Assembly: GCA_002362625.1 (NCBI GenBank)
Contig: DEUP01000019.1
Span: 24,034 to 64,915, forward strand
Reading direction: 5' to 3'
Length of the DNA: 40,882 nucleotides
Origin: Clostridiales bacterium UBA3259
GTDB lineage: Bacteria > Bacillota_A > Clostridia > Oscillospirales > Oscillospiraceae
Made by a program: the position numbers and the translations under genes. Each line of letters opens with the position of its first letter. Within the stretch, counting starts at the first letter, position 1. The notes below the pieces were generated by a model. It saw only the letters and a program-made list of their open reading frames with translations, was not told where the DNA came from and made no database searches. Of this stretch, positions 1 through 8,187 are shown one piece after another.

Positions 1-36
1 TTGGCGACTTATTCAGCAGACATTGAATAGACAAAT

Positions 37-66
37 CCCATCCTCCACGATTCTGTGAAGGATGGG
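37..66 (-). terminator. Hairpin downstream of the MATE remnant
   Basis: An 8-bp perfect stem (37-44 with 59-66) lies just past the stop of the leftward MATE remnant. The T-run on the minus strand is short, so termination may be weak. It may be inherited from the original full-length transporter gene. Confidence 0.5.
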
Positions 67-72
67 AATATT

Positions 73-459
73 TTATTGCGCCAGAGCCGGGCCGTCCGCC
101 CGCAGCTCCCGATAGGTTTCGAAAATCAAATACACCGCCACGCAGAAGGTCAGAACGTCCGGCAAGGGCATGGAGTACAGCACCCCGTCCAGCCCGAAGA
201 ACAGCGGCAGCAGCAGGGCAAAGCCCACGCCGAATACCACCTCACGGATCAGGGACAGGATGGTGGAGGCCGCCGCCTTGCCCATGGCCTGCAGGAAAAT
301 GAAGCAAGCCTTGTTCACACAGGCCAGCACGATCATACACAGGTACACCCGGAAGGACTTCAGGGCAAACTCTGTATAGTACACGCTTTCATTGGCCGCG
401 CCGAAAATGGAAATCAGCTTTCCCACCCGTTCCTGGGCAAGATATTGATTGGATTCCAT
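73..459 (-). pseudogene. MATE-family efflux transporter with a large internal deletion
   Basis: The reading frame is 128 residues, whereas MATE transporters are usually about 440-460. Residues 1-17 look like the usual MATE start (LAQERVGKLI, matching the family pattern L..E.IGKL). They then run directly into what resembles the far C-terminal region, beginning around FGAANESVYYTEFALKSFR and continuing through two or three hydrophobic segments with HFFGLDGVLY-like text (here LFFGLDGVLYSM). The roughly 300 residues that should lie between, carrying most of the 12 helices, are missing without loss of frame. A strong ribosome-binding site (GGAGGT, 5 bases before ATG) is kept, so a short membrane peptide may still be made. 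It cannot work as a normal antiporter. It might instead be a natural miniature membrane protein, but an in-frame deletion remnant is more likely. Confidence 0.7.
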
Positions 460-487
460 AAGTTACCTCCAAAATGTGTTTGAGGAC

Positions 488-533
488 GCAAAAACGCGTA
501 AGTCCAGAGATAGTCCGGACTTACGCGTTTTGC
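488..533. other. Long near-perfect inverted repeat between divergent start and terminus
   Basis: Arms 488-505 and 517-533 pair over 17 bases with one bulged A and an 11-base loop. It sits about 30 bases upstream of the MATE remnant start and downstream of the isomerase-like gene, which also reads left. It could be the terminator of the isomerase gene, a leader attenuator of the transporter, or a deletion scar. There is no clean T-run on either side. A second, weaker stem (GGGTA/TACCC, about 541-558) follows. Confidence 0.4.
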
Positions 534-645
534 GGCTCGACGGGTATTATTTTACCCCTTTGGCGCAATTTTTTCAACTTGCAAAATCCCAAAAACATTT
601 TCCCGAAAAAGGGCCTTTCCTTCATGGAAAAGCGCATGAAGCGCC

Positions 646-1476
646 TTACAGGAACCAGCTCTTCAGGAGCTTCAAATCGGTCTCCGCCCGCTCCGGCTTC
701 TCCTCCTCCCGCATGACCGTCAGGTCTTGGGGCAGCTGCTTAACGTAGCTGGCAACCGTCGGGTAGTCCAGGCAGGATTCTTCCAGAGGCGTGCTGTAAT
801 AATCTCCCCTGGCGTCGAAGTTCACGCCCTTGATGTGGACGCAGACAATCTTGTCTCCCCACAATGTCATGGCCCGATCCCACATCCGCTCCTGCTGATT
901 TCTGTCCTCATAGGAAATCAGGTTGGCGGCGTCGAAGATGATCTTCAGGTTGGGGCTGGCAATGCTGTCCAGCACCATTTTCGCCGCCTCCGGGGTATTC
1001 ATGGCATGGTAGAATACCGGCTCCACCGCTACCGTAATGCCCTCCGCCTCCGCGTGGGGCATAATCTCCTCCAGGGAGCGCAGCAGCGCCTTTTGCGCGT
1101 CCTCCCGGCGGGTGCCGGCGGGCTGCTTAACCATGTTGGTGGTCTCGCTTCCCTGGCACCGGGCGGACAGCATTCTGGTATAGGGGATCTGGCTGATGAA
1201 GTCCGCCGCCTGCTTTTTCCGCTTCTCCTCCTCCACCAGGCCCAGCTCCACATAGGTGCCGTGTACCGCGATGCTGACACCGGTCTTTTCTGCCGCGGCG
1301 GCAGTCTCCGCCACCAGCTCCGGGGTGACATCGGCATAGCCGCCCACACCGGTGATGCCCTTTTTATAGGCCAGCTGTACGCATTGGAAGCCATAGCCGC
1401 CGATTTTTTCCAGCATTTCCAAAGGCGTGCCCTTGCCCATATCGTGAACCCGGGTGCCAAAAATAAGGTTCCCCAC
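646..1476 (-). CDS. Sugar phosphate isomerase/epimerase-like TIM-barrel protein
   Basis: This 276-residue soluble protein belongs to the xylose-isomerase-like TIM barrel (AP endonuclease 2) superfamily, judging by its length and strand motifs. Visible marks are GGYGFQCVQLA near the N-terminus (first beta/alpha unit), ITVAVEPVFYHAMNTP (conserved metal-ligand Glu), LKIIFDAANLIS (Asp in the next strand) and VCVHIKGVNFD (His/Lys strand). Members isomerise or epimerise sugars and inositol derivatives; the substrate cannot be read here. The start is GTG at 1476-1474, with AGGAGT eight bases upstream. It stands alone between the MATE remnant and the beta-helix locus. Confidence 0.8.
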   Translation of the reverse strand: MGNLIFGTRVHDMGKGTPLEMLEKIGGYGFQCVQLAYKKGITGVGGYADVTPELVAETAAAAEKTGVSIAVHGTYVELGLVEEEKRKKQAADFISQIPYTRMLSARCQGSETTNMVKQPAGTRREDAQKALLRSLEEIMPHAEAEGITVAVEPVFYHAMNTPEAAKMVLDSIASPNLKIIFDAANLISYEDRNQQERMWDRAMTLWGDKIVCVHIKGVNFDARGDYYSTPLEESCLDYPTVASYVKQLPQDLTVMREEEKPERAETDLKLLKSWFL

Positions 1477-1576
1477 TTTTCTTCACTCCTGTCTTTGATT
1501 TTTATTATCATAGCACAGCCTCGCCGCCTATGTAAAGGGATTTCCTTAAATTTCCTTTAAGTCTTTCTTAACCCTA

Positions 1577-1605
1577 TTGACAGGTGAGGTTTAATATGTT
1601 AAACT
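1577..1605 (+). promoter_or_regulatory. Sigma-A promoter of the beta-helix/BlaR/BlaI locus
   Basis: A perfect TTGACA (-35, 1577-1582) is followed after 17 bases by TAAACT (-10, 1600-1605). It lies about 75 bases before the first beta-helix lipoprotein gene. The next four genes follow on the same strand with small gaps, so this is the likely operon promoter. Confidence 0.75.
1589..1604. promoter_or_regulatory. Candidate BlaI-type operator overlapping the -10 box
   Basis: GTTTAA-TATG-TTAAAC is a perfect 6+4+6 inverted repeat overlapping the -10 hexamer. BlaI/MecI repressors bind short dyads (TACA-N2-TGTA type) across their promoters. The position fits repression by the BlaI homologue at the end of the same locus, although the half-site is not the classical one. 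A second, looser dyad (AAGGTC, 1615-1620; GACCTT, 1631-1636) lies just downstream. Confidence 0.45.
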
Positions 1606-1678
1606 CCCTGTAACAAGGTCGAATTACTTAGACCTTTTCTGATAGACTCACAACCGAAAAACAGAAAGGACGATCCCT

Positions 1679-3418
1679 ATGAAACGGATACTAACTCTTC
1701 TTTTGACCCTCAGTATGCTTTTCTCCCTGGCCGCCTGCGGCGGCTCCCCTTCCGAACCGGCTGCGGACAGCAGAGATAACACCTCTGCCGCCACTACGGT
1801 CAGCGGCCCCAGGGTGGTTACCAATGTGGACGATTTTCTCGCCGCCATTGCCCCGGATACGGAAATTCTTCTGGCGGAGGGCACCTACTACTTAAACTCC
1901 GCCAAGGACTACGGCAGCTCCCAAAGCCCCTATTACACCTGGGAACCCATGGGGACAAACGATTACGCCCTCACCCTGAACGCCAGCAACCTGACCATCC
2001 GGGGCAGCGGCCAGGGGAAGACCAATCTGCTCACCGAGCCACGTTCCGCCGATGTTCTGAGCCTGCAGGATTGTCAGAACGTGACCCTGGAAAGCATGTC
2101 CCTGGGCCACACCGTGGAGCCCCAGGTCTGTGACGGCTGTGTCATCGCCCTGAGACAGACTACAGGCACCACCCTGAAGGATCTGGATCTCTATGGCTGC
2201 GGCACCGTGGGCGTCACGGCCTTCGACGCAAAGAACCTGAACATTCAGGAGTGCGTCATTCACGACTGCTCCTTCCAGGGTGTCAGCCTGTACGACTGTC
2301 AGGATGTGTCCGTCCAGAGCTGCACCTTCCGCTCTCTTGGTAAGGAAGAGCCTCTGGAAACCGTGTTTATGGTGCTGAACAGCCAGAACGTGGATGTCTC
2401 CAACTGCGTCGTCACCGATAACTACACCCAGACTCTCCTCACCGTCAATCCCTCCTGGTGGCCGGACGAGCTCACCGGCAACAGCCTTTCCTTTCAAAAC
2501 AACACCGTCTCCGGGAACCGGATTTCCAGTGCCTTCTTCAATGTCACCCGGAGCGAGTTTCTCCTGGCGGATAACCTATTCGATGAAAACGAATCCAGAA
2601 ACTGGTACGCTACAGGCAGTACCCACGCGGTGGACATGGCGGGTGAAGAGGTAGTCTTTGAGGAGCCCGCCGCCGAGGAAACCACCCCTGTAACTCCCGG
2701 CGTTGCCACCCCTGTTTCCACGGGCACCCAGACCGAGGTGCATGTGAAAACCGTGGATGAATTTTTAAAGGCCATTGCCAGCGACACCTGCATCATCCTG
2801 GACGGGGATTTCTTCGACCTGTCCGCCGCTTCCGATTACAGTGCCGCGGAAAAGTTTATGAGCAGCAATGACTATGGCGCAACCCTGGACGGAGTCACCG
2901 AAAACTACTACTGGGAATATGACTTTGACGGTCCCGGCCTGGTCATTGACAGCGTCAGCAATCTGACCATCCAGGCTGAGGGCACCGACCGGGCTGCCCA
3001 TGTGATCTCCGCCACCCCCCGGTACTCTGATGTCATCACCTTCGACAACTGCTCCGCCATTACCCTCTCCGGCTTCACCGCCGGTCACACCAAAGAGCCT
3101 GGCTCCTGCGCCGGCGGTGTCATCCTGTTCCGGAACTGTGAGGATCTGCTGGTGGATAACTGCGGCCTGTACGGCTGCGGCATCATCGGCGTCCAGGCCA
3201 ACGCCTGCCGGAATCTCCAGGTGGTGAACTCCGAGATCTACGAGTGCAGCCAGTCCGGCATCACCCTGATCGACACGGACACGGTGGCCATCTCCGGCAC
3301 CCTGATCCGGGATATCGGCAGCGAGTGGGATCCCAACGCTCCCTTCTACGAGTTCCGGGGCGCCTCCAACGTCACCCTGGACGGTGCTCCCATGGACGGC
3401 AACTACATCGGCAGATAA
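1679..3418 (+). CDS. Surface lipoprotein with two beta-helix modules (copy 1)
   Basis: A 579-residue exported lipoprotein. The N-terminal signal ends in a lipobox (FSLAAC, Cys20), so it should be anchored on the outer face of the membrane after processing by Lgt and LspA. The mature part has two similar modules of roughly 240-290 residues. Each starts with a VDDFL/VDEFL...D(T)xIIL segment and continues as ladder-like repeats typical of right-handed parallel beta-helix proteins (NosD/pectate-lyase-like), for example NLTIRGSGQGKTNLL, LYGCGTVGV and LYGCGIIGV. A Thr/Pro-rich linker (about 335-350) joins the modules. Beta-helix proteins often bind or cut polysaccharide; no catalytic set is recognisable. 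A paralogue of almost the same size lies at 6420-8150 on the other side of the BlaR1-like gene. Confidence 0.8.
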   Translation: MKRILTLLLTLSMLFSLAACGGSPSEPAADSRDNTSAATTVSGPRVVTNVDDFLAAIAPDTEILLAEGTYYLNSAKDYGSSQSPYYTWEPMGTNDYALTLNASNLTIRGSGQGKTNLLTEPRSADVLSLQDCQNVTLESMSLGHTVEPQVCDGCVIALRQTTGTTLKDLDLYGCGTVGVTAFDAKNLNIQECVIHDCSFQGVSLYDCQDVSVQSCTFRSLGKEEPLETVFMVLNSQNVDVSNCVVTDNYTQTLLTVNPSWWPDELTGNSLSFQNNTVSGNRISSAFFNVTRSEFLLADNLFDENESRNWYATGSTHAVDMAGEEVVFEEPAAEETTPVTPGVATPVSTGTQTEVHVKTVDEFLKAIASDTCIILDGDFFDLSAASDYSAAEKFMSSNDYGATLDGVTENYYWEYDFDGPGLVIDSVSNLTIQAEGTDRAAHVISATPRYSDVITFDNCSAITLSGFTAGHTKEPGSCAGGVILFRNCEDLLVDNCGLYGCGIIGVQANACRNLQVVNSEIYECSQSGITLIDTDTVAISGTLIRDIGSEWDPNAPFYEFRGASNVTLDGAPMDGNYIGR

Positions 3419-3513
3419 ACCTGATTCCCTCCGGGTCAGGAGGGAACCACCCTCCTGACCCCTTTGGCAACTCTCACCCAACCACGAATCCATAACTTCA
3501 AGGAGGAATGACC

Positions 3514-6423
3514 GTGAATGCCTTATTCCACAATGTGCTGACCGCCAGCTTCCACGGCAGCATTGTCATCCTTGCGGTTCTTCTTCTGCGTCTGATTCTG
3601 AGGAAGGCCGCCCCCAAGAAATATCTCTGCTACCTGTGGGTGCTGGCAGGCCTGCGTCTGCTCATGCCCTTTGACATTCAAAGCCAGTTCAGCTTACAGC
3701 CCCAGACCCCGCCGGGGGTCATCGTCCGCTGGGAGCAGCCCGCCTCCTTCTATCCCAGTGAGGAACCGGCCAGGCAGCCCCGCCAGTCCCCCTGGGAGGG
3801 CACCGACTCCCAGGCCCTTTCGGAGGAGACCACCAAGGAGCCTAGCGTAAGCAGCCGTGTCCTCCCGGAGGAAAGGACGGAAACCGCGACCGTATCCAAT
3901 CGGAATGCCGCCTCCCTCCTGCCCCTGCTGTGGGCAGCGGTGGCTCTGGCCTTTTTCGGCTATAACCTCTACTGCTACCAGAGCCTGAGGAAAAAGGTTC
4001 GAAATGCCCGAAAAATCCCCGGCGGCTGGGAGGCCGACGGCATCGAAACCGCCTTTATCCTGGGCTTTGTGAAGCCCCAGATCTACATTCCCATCCAAAC
4101 CCCCACCCGGGATTGGGCCTACATTCTCTCCCACGAGCGCACCCATCTGGAAAAGGGGGATCACTGGCTCAAAATGCTGGGCTTCGTGACTCTGGCCCTC
4201 CACTGGTTCAATCCCCTGGTGTGGGTAGCCTATGTCCTGCTGTGCAAGGACATTGAGATGGCCTGTGACGAGCGGGTGGTGCAGTTCATGGAGCTAAAGG
4301 AGCGGAAGGAATACTCCACCGCTCTGCTCAATTGCAGTTCTTCCCAAATCCACCACGCCGCCTCCCCTGTGGCCTTCGGCGAGGTGAACGTGAAAAACCG
4401 GATTCAATCCATTCTCGCCTACCGCAACCCCAGCTTCTGGGCGGGCTTCTTGAGCGCCATGGCTGTGGTGTTCGTTACCGTGTGCTTTGTCACCAACCCC
4501 ATCGCCTCTGGGGACGGCCTCAAGACCACATCGAAAGCCTTTACCCTAGCTACCCAGCCCCCTATGGAGGAAAATCCCGATTGGGGCGTCACCATTTTGC
4601 CGGATGTGGTTTCCGCCTCCGCCCTGCGTGTATATTATGGTTTTGACGGCCGGGACGACGTTCCCGTAGAGGTCATGCGGGACACGCTCTATAGCCTGGA
4701 TGTCTGGAACGGGAAAAGCTGGGAGGCCCTTCCCCTCCGGGAGGACGCCCCTCCCTTCCACGGCTCCGCCGACAGAACCATGCTCCTGTCCGGAGACTAC
4801 TATTCCAGCGATGTTCTGGAAATACAGCCCTTCTACGGAAAGCTTCCCGAAGGGGACTACCGCATCCGCGTTCCCGTGACACGCCATGGGGAGACAAAGG
4901 ATCACTACGCCTGGTTCCACATCTACGCCAATGCCCTTACCGGTGATGAAGCCGAGGCATTGGCGAGAGTGGAAGCGGCCCTGTACCGCCTCTCCAACTC
5001 CCGCAGCTACATGGCCGCCATCTCCGATTCCTCCAGCCAAGGGGTTCTTCTCCCCTCCGCCGCCATCCGGGTCAACGGCACTGCCGCCCAGATCGACTAC
5101 TACACCGGGGACTACTGCTACGCCACCTACCCCTGCACCGTCAAGGACACTCTGCTCACCACCTGGCTGGACAGCTTCTATCCCGGGGACAACGCCTACA
5201 TCTCCTTCGCCGGGAAGGATAGGAAGATCAGCGGCAATGAGATTTCCTTCACCTCCTCCTGGGTGGACGTGCTGGGTAAGGTCACCACCAGAACCCACAC
5301 CTACCATCTCAACGACCTGGGCCAGCTCACCGACGCTGCCCTGCTGACCCAGTCCACCGATGACAGCGGTGTCGTCACCAAAAGCCAGCGAACCCTGTCC
5401 GTAGAGTACGACGGCAGCTACCACATTGACAGCGTTCTCACTGCCAAGGATGCTTACACCGCCGCCAGAGAGTCCCCATGGAATCTGTACTTCGACGTAG
5501 ACAGGGACAGCCTGACCGCCTCCGGCGGCGAAGTCCGCTTCCGTCTGGGAGACGGCACCATCGGTGTCTCCCACTATACCACCGACGGCAGCTTCTGGCT
5601 GGAAAAGTACAATCCCGGTACCTATGAGGATCGGCGCTGGCAGCCTCTGCTGACCAAGGCGGACAGCCCCAGCTGGGGTGATGACACCTACCAGGTCAAG
5701 AACCGGTTTACCACCCTGGCAGTGGACTGGACAAGCTGGTACGGGGAGCTGTCCCCAGGACTGTACCGCATGGGAAAGAACTTCTATAACGGCAGCGAAT
5801 CCATTACCCAGTACGCCGAGTTCCAGGTGTACCCCGCCGTGGCGATTCTGGGAGAGGGCGGTCAGGCCGCCATGGCCCGGGTCAGCGATGCCATTGAGAG
5901 AATCTGCGCCGGGAGCTACTGCGTCAAATCCATCCATTCTATGGATGCGCCTCTGTCCGACGGGGAATATAAGGATTTTGTCTATTGGAAATGGGACGGG
6001 GTCTGCGTCACCGACGCCATGAACTACGCCGACAGCAGCCTGGTCAGACGGCCTCCCGTCCGGGAAGAGGACGCGGCGTATATCGACCTGCGAAACAACT
6101 ACGACCCGGATTTCTTCTATGACCGGTGGGCCAGGGCGCTGCCCTGGAACCAGCCCAACTTCCGGGTCTACTTCCCCCAGGGAGACAGCCTGATTAGTGA
6201 GAGAGAAATCTCCTTCACCGGCGCCTACTCCCGGGACTCCCATTCCATCTACCACTACAGCGTCTACTTTGACGAAGACGGAAACCTGACCTCCATCGTG
6301 ACCCGAGCCGGCAGTTCCAGCGGCACCACCTATACCGATGTTCTCAGCATTGAGGATGTGCCCGAGGCGGAAATCCAGTCTGTGGTGGAAGAAGCTCTGA
6401 AAAAGGAAGGAGGATCCCAATGA
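3514..6423 (+). CDS. BlaR1/MecR1-type M56 membrane peptidase with a large novel sensor region
   Basis: Membrane-embedded signal transducer of the BlaR1/MecR1 family (peptidase M56), which on sensing an outside signal causes cleavage or release of a BlaI-type repressor. Counting from the ATG at 3508, hydrophobic helices lie near residues 15-32, 38-54, 135-153 and 310-330. The zinc motif HERTH is at 209-213, followed by the family signature NPLVW...DIEMACDE (235-255). The start is better placed at GTG 3514, because AGGAGG (3501-3506) lies 7 bases before it but only 1 base before the ATG. The roughly 640 residues after the last helix are not a penicillin-binding domain: no SxxK/SxN/KTG layout is evident. 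Instead they look like a duplicated unit, an Ig-like strand domain ending LPEGDYRIRV or LSPGLYRMGK followed by an alpha+beta domain. The ligand is therefore unknown and probably not a beta-lactam. Confidence 0.8.
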   Translation: MNALFHNVLTASFHGSIVILAVLLLRLILRKAAPKKYLCYLWVLAGLRLLMPFDIQSQFSLQPQTPPGVIVRWEQPASFYPSEEPARQPRQSPWEGTDSQALSEETTKEPSVSSRVLPEERTETATVSNRNAASLLPLLWAAVALAFFGYNLYCYQSLRKKVRNARKIPGGWEADGIETAFILGFVKPQIYIPIQTPTRDWAYILSHERTHLEKGDHWLKMLGFVTLALHWFNPLVWVAYVLLCKDIEMACDERVVQFMELKERKEYSTALLNCSSSQIHHAASPVAFGEVNVKNRIQSILAYRNPSFWAGFLSAMAVVFVTVCFVTNPIASGDGLKTTSKAFTLATQPPMEENPDWGVTILPDVVSASALRVYYGFDGRDDVPVEVMRDTLYSLDVWNGKSWEALPLREDAPPFHGSADRTMLLSGDYYSSDVLEIQPFYGKLPEGDYRIRVPVTRHGETKDHYAWFHIYANALTGDEAEALARVEAALYRLSNSRSYMAAISDSSSQGVLLPSAAIRVNGTAAQIDYYTGDYCYATYPCTVKDTLLTTWLDSFYPGDNAYISFAGKDRKISGNEISFTSSWVDVLGKVTTRTHTYHLNDLGQLTDAALLTQSTDDSGVVTKSQRTLSVEYDGSYHIDSVLTAKDAYTAARESPWNLYFDVDRDSLTASGGEVRFRLGDGTIGVSHYTTDGSFWLEKYNPGTYEDRRWQPLLTKADSPSWGDDTYQVKNRFTTLAVDWTSWYGELSPGLYRMGKNFYNGSESITQYAEFQVYPAVAILGEGGQAAMARVSDAIERICAGSYCVKSIHSMDAPLSDGEYKDFVYWKWDGVCVTDAMNYADSSLVRRPPVREEDAAYIDLRNNYDPDFFYDRWARALPWNQPNFRVYFPQGDSLISEREISFTGAYSRDSHSIYHYSVYFDEDGNLTSIVTRAGSSSGTTYTDVLSIEDVPEAEIQSVVEEALKKEGGSQ

Positions 6424-8150
6424 AACCCACGCTCATTCTTCTGTTCACCCTGCTTACTCTGTGTACCTTCACCGCCTGTACCCCTGCTCAGACACCTGAC
6501 CAGGCCTCTCAGGCATCCACAACAGCTGCCACAGTCCCGGAAACCGCTCAGCCATCCGCCGGTGCCTCCGGCCCCATCACCAATGTGGACGACTTCCTGT
6601 CAGCCATCGCCCCGGACGCGGAAATTCTTCTGGGTGAGGGCGACTTCTACCTCCACTCCGCCAGCGATTACGGCAAGTCCACCAGCCCCTACTACGCCTG
6701 GACCGGTTCCGACGGAGACTACACGCTGACCATCCAGAACGTCCCCAATCTGACCATCCGGGGTGCCGGGCCGGGAAAGACCAACCTGCTCACCGATCCC
6801 CGCTCCGTAGATGTGCTGTTCCTGAAAGACTGCGGAAACGTCACCCTGGAAGGCCTGTCCATAGGACATACCTTCAAAACCGAGCCATGCCAGGGCTTTG
6901 TCCTCCGTCTGTGGACGGTGACCAACGCTTCCCTGCGGGATCTGGATCTCTACGGCTGCGGGGCCGTGGGGCTTGAAAGCAGCCGCTGCGACAAGCTGGA
7001 TGCTCAGAACTGCACCATCCACGATTGCTCCGGGGCCGGTGTCTACCTGTCACAGACAGACAGCGCCGCCTTCCGGGACTGTGCCTTCCATAACATCGGC
7101 GACGACTCCCCCGCCCAGCTTGTAATCAGCAACTCCGAATGCGGCGAGATCACCCTGACCGGCTGTGACATCACCAATAACTACGTCCAGAATGTCCTTT
7201 CATCCGGCTCCACTGCGGGTGCCGTCACCTTCCGGGACTGTCATTTCTCCGGGAACCGGACAACCGACGCCATGTTCTCCTTCTTCGGGAAGCAGCTGAT
7301 TCTTCAAGACAACACCTTTGAGGAAGCTCAAATCCGAAACTGGTATGGTGAGGGCAGTGTCCGGGGTGTAGATCAGAATGGCACGGAGGTGGCATTTGAA
7401 GAAGCCCCTGCCGCTTTGCCTGCCAAGCCGGGAACAGTGAATCCCGTCTCCACAGGCCCACAAACGGAAGTCCATGTTTCCTCTGTGGATGAATTCCTCA
7501 GCGCTCTGCAAAGCGACACCTGCATCATTTTGGACGCTCCTCTGTTTGATCTGTCCTCAGCCTCCGAATACGCCGCGGTGGAAGCGGAGGTAGCCAGGGG
7601 CGACTGGGGCGACAGCTTCGACGGAGCCACTGACAGCTACTACTGGGAATACGCCTTCGAAGGCCCCGGTCTGGTCATTGAAAACCTCAGCAACCTGACC
7701 ATCCGGGCCGCGGGCGATGACCGGGCCGCCCATGTGATCTCCGCCACCCCACGGCACGCCAACGTTCTGACCTTTGAAAACTGCTCCGCCGTTACCCTTT
7801 CCGGCTTCACCGCCGGTCACACCAGGGAGCCGGGGGGCTGCTCAGGCGGCGTGGTGCTGTTCCGGAACAGCGAAGACATACTGGTGGAAAACTGCGGCCT
7901 CTTCGGCTGCGGCACCATCGGCGTTCAAACGGAATCCTGCCGGAATTTGCAGGTGGTAAACTCTGAAATCTACGAATGCAGCCTGGCGGGCATTTCCCTG
8001 AAAAACACCCAGGGGGCCGCCATCTCCGGCACCCTGATCCGGGACATCGGCGACGAATGGTACCCCAACGCTCCCTACTACCAATGCAGTAACTGCACTG
8101 ACGTCACCCTGGACGGTCAAAGACTGGACGGAAACTACAGCGGCCGATAA
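6420..8150 (+). CDS. Surface lipoprotein with two beta-helix modules (copy 2)
   Basis: A 576-residue paralogue of the protein at 1679-3418 with the same architecture: lipobox TFTAC (Cys20), an Ala/Thr/Ser-rich spacer, a beta-helix module, a Pro-rich linker near 335-350 and a second beta-helix module ending LDGNYSGR. Its start overlaps the stop of the BlaR1-like gene in ATGA, with AAGGAAGGAGG just upstream, so the two are translationally coupled. The C-terminal halves of the copies are nearly identical in places (for example SGFTAGHT and the NCGL(Y/F)GCG blocks), while the N-terminal halves have diverged. It presumably sits on the cell surface beside the BlaR1-like sensor, as effector or ligand-presenting partner; that role is inference. 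Confidence 0.8.
   Translation: MKPTLILLFTLLTLCTFTACTPAQTPDQASQASTTAATVPETAQPSAGASGPITNVDDFLSAIAPDAEILLGEGDFYLHSASDYGKSTSPYYAWTGSDGDYTLTIQNVPNLTIRGAGPGKTNLLTDPRSVDVLFLKDCGNVTLEGLSIGHTFKTEPCQGFVLRLWTVTNASLRDLDLYGCGAVGLESSRCDKLDAQNCTIHDCSGAGVYLSQTDSAAFRDCAFHNIGDDSPAQLVISNSECGEITLTGCDITNNYVQNVLSSGSTAGAVTFRDCHFSGNRTTDAMFSFFGKQLILQDNTFEEAQIRNWYGEGSVRGVDQNGTEVAFEEAPAALPAKPGTVNPVSTGPQTEVHVSSVDEFLSALQSDTCIILDAPLFDLSSASEYAAVEAEVARGDWGDSFDGATDSYYWEYAFEGPGLVIENLSNLTIRAAGDDRAAHVISATPRHANVLTFENCSAVTLSGFTAGHTREPGGCSGGVVLFRNSEDILVENCGLFGCGTIGVQTESCRNLQVVNSEIYECSLAGISLKNTQGAAISGTLIRDIGDEWYPNAPYYQCSNCTDVTLDGQRLDGNYSGR
7447..8150 (+). repeat. Long direct repeat of 2704-3418 (beta-helix module 2)
   Basis: The 3' part of the second beta-helix gene matches the 3' part of the first at DNA level over many uninterrupted blocks, for example around 3060-3090 and 7790-7820. 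The repeat is direct and flanks the BlaR1-like gene, so homologous recombination would delete that gene and fuse the two lipoproteins. Confidence 0.6.
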
Positions 8151-8187
8151 CCATATCCAACACCCATACCATAAGGAGGCATATTTC

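Noticed and set aside
4546..6420. Minus-strand open frame of 624 codons opposite the BlaR1-like gene
   Set aside because: Same mirror effect. The product is Gly/Val-rich with no domain, and the sense gene has clear motifs.
1679..8150. Beta-helix proteins as pectate lyases
   Set aside because: The ladder repeats fit a right-handed helix, but I see no catalytic Asp/Arg set of pectate lyases, so only the fold is claimed.
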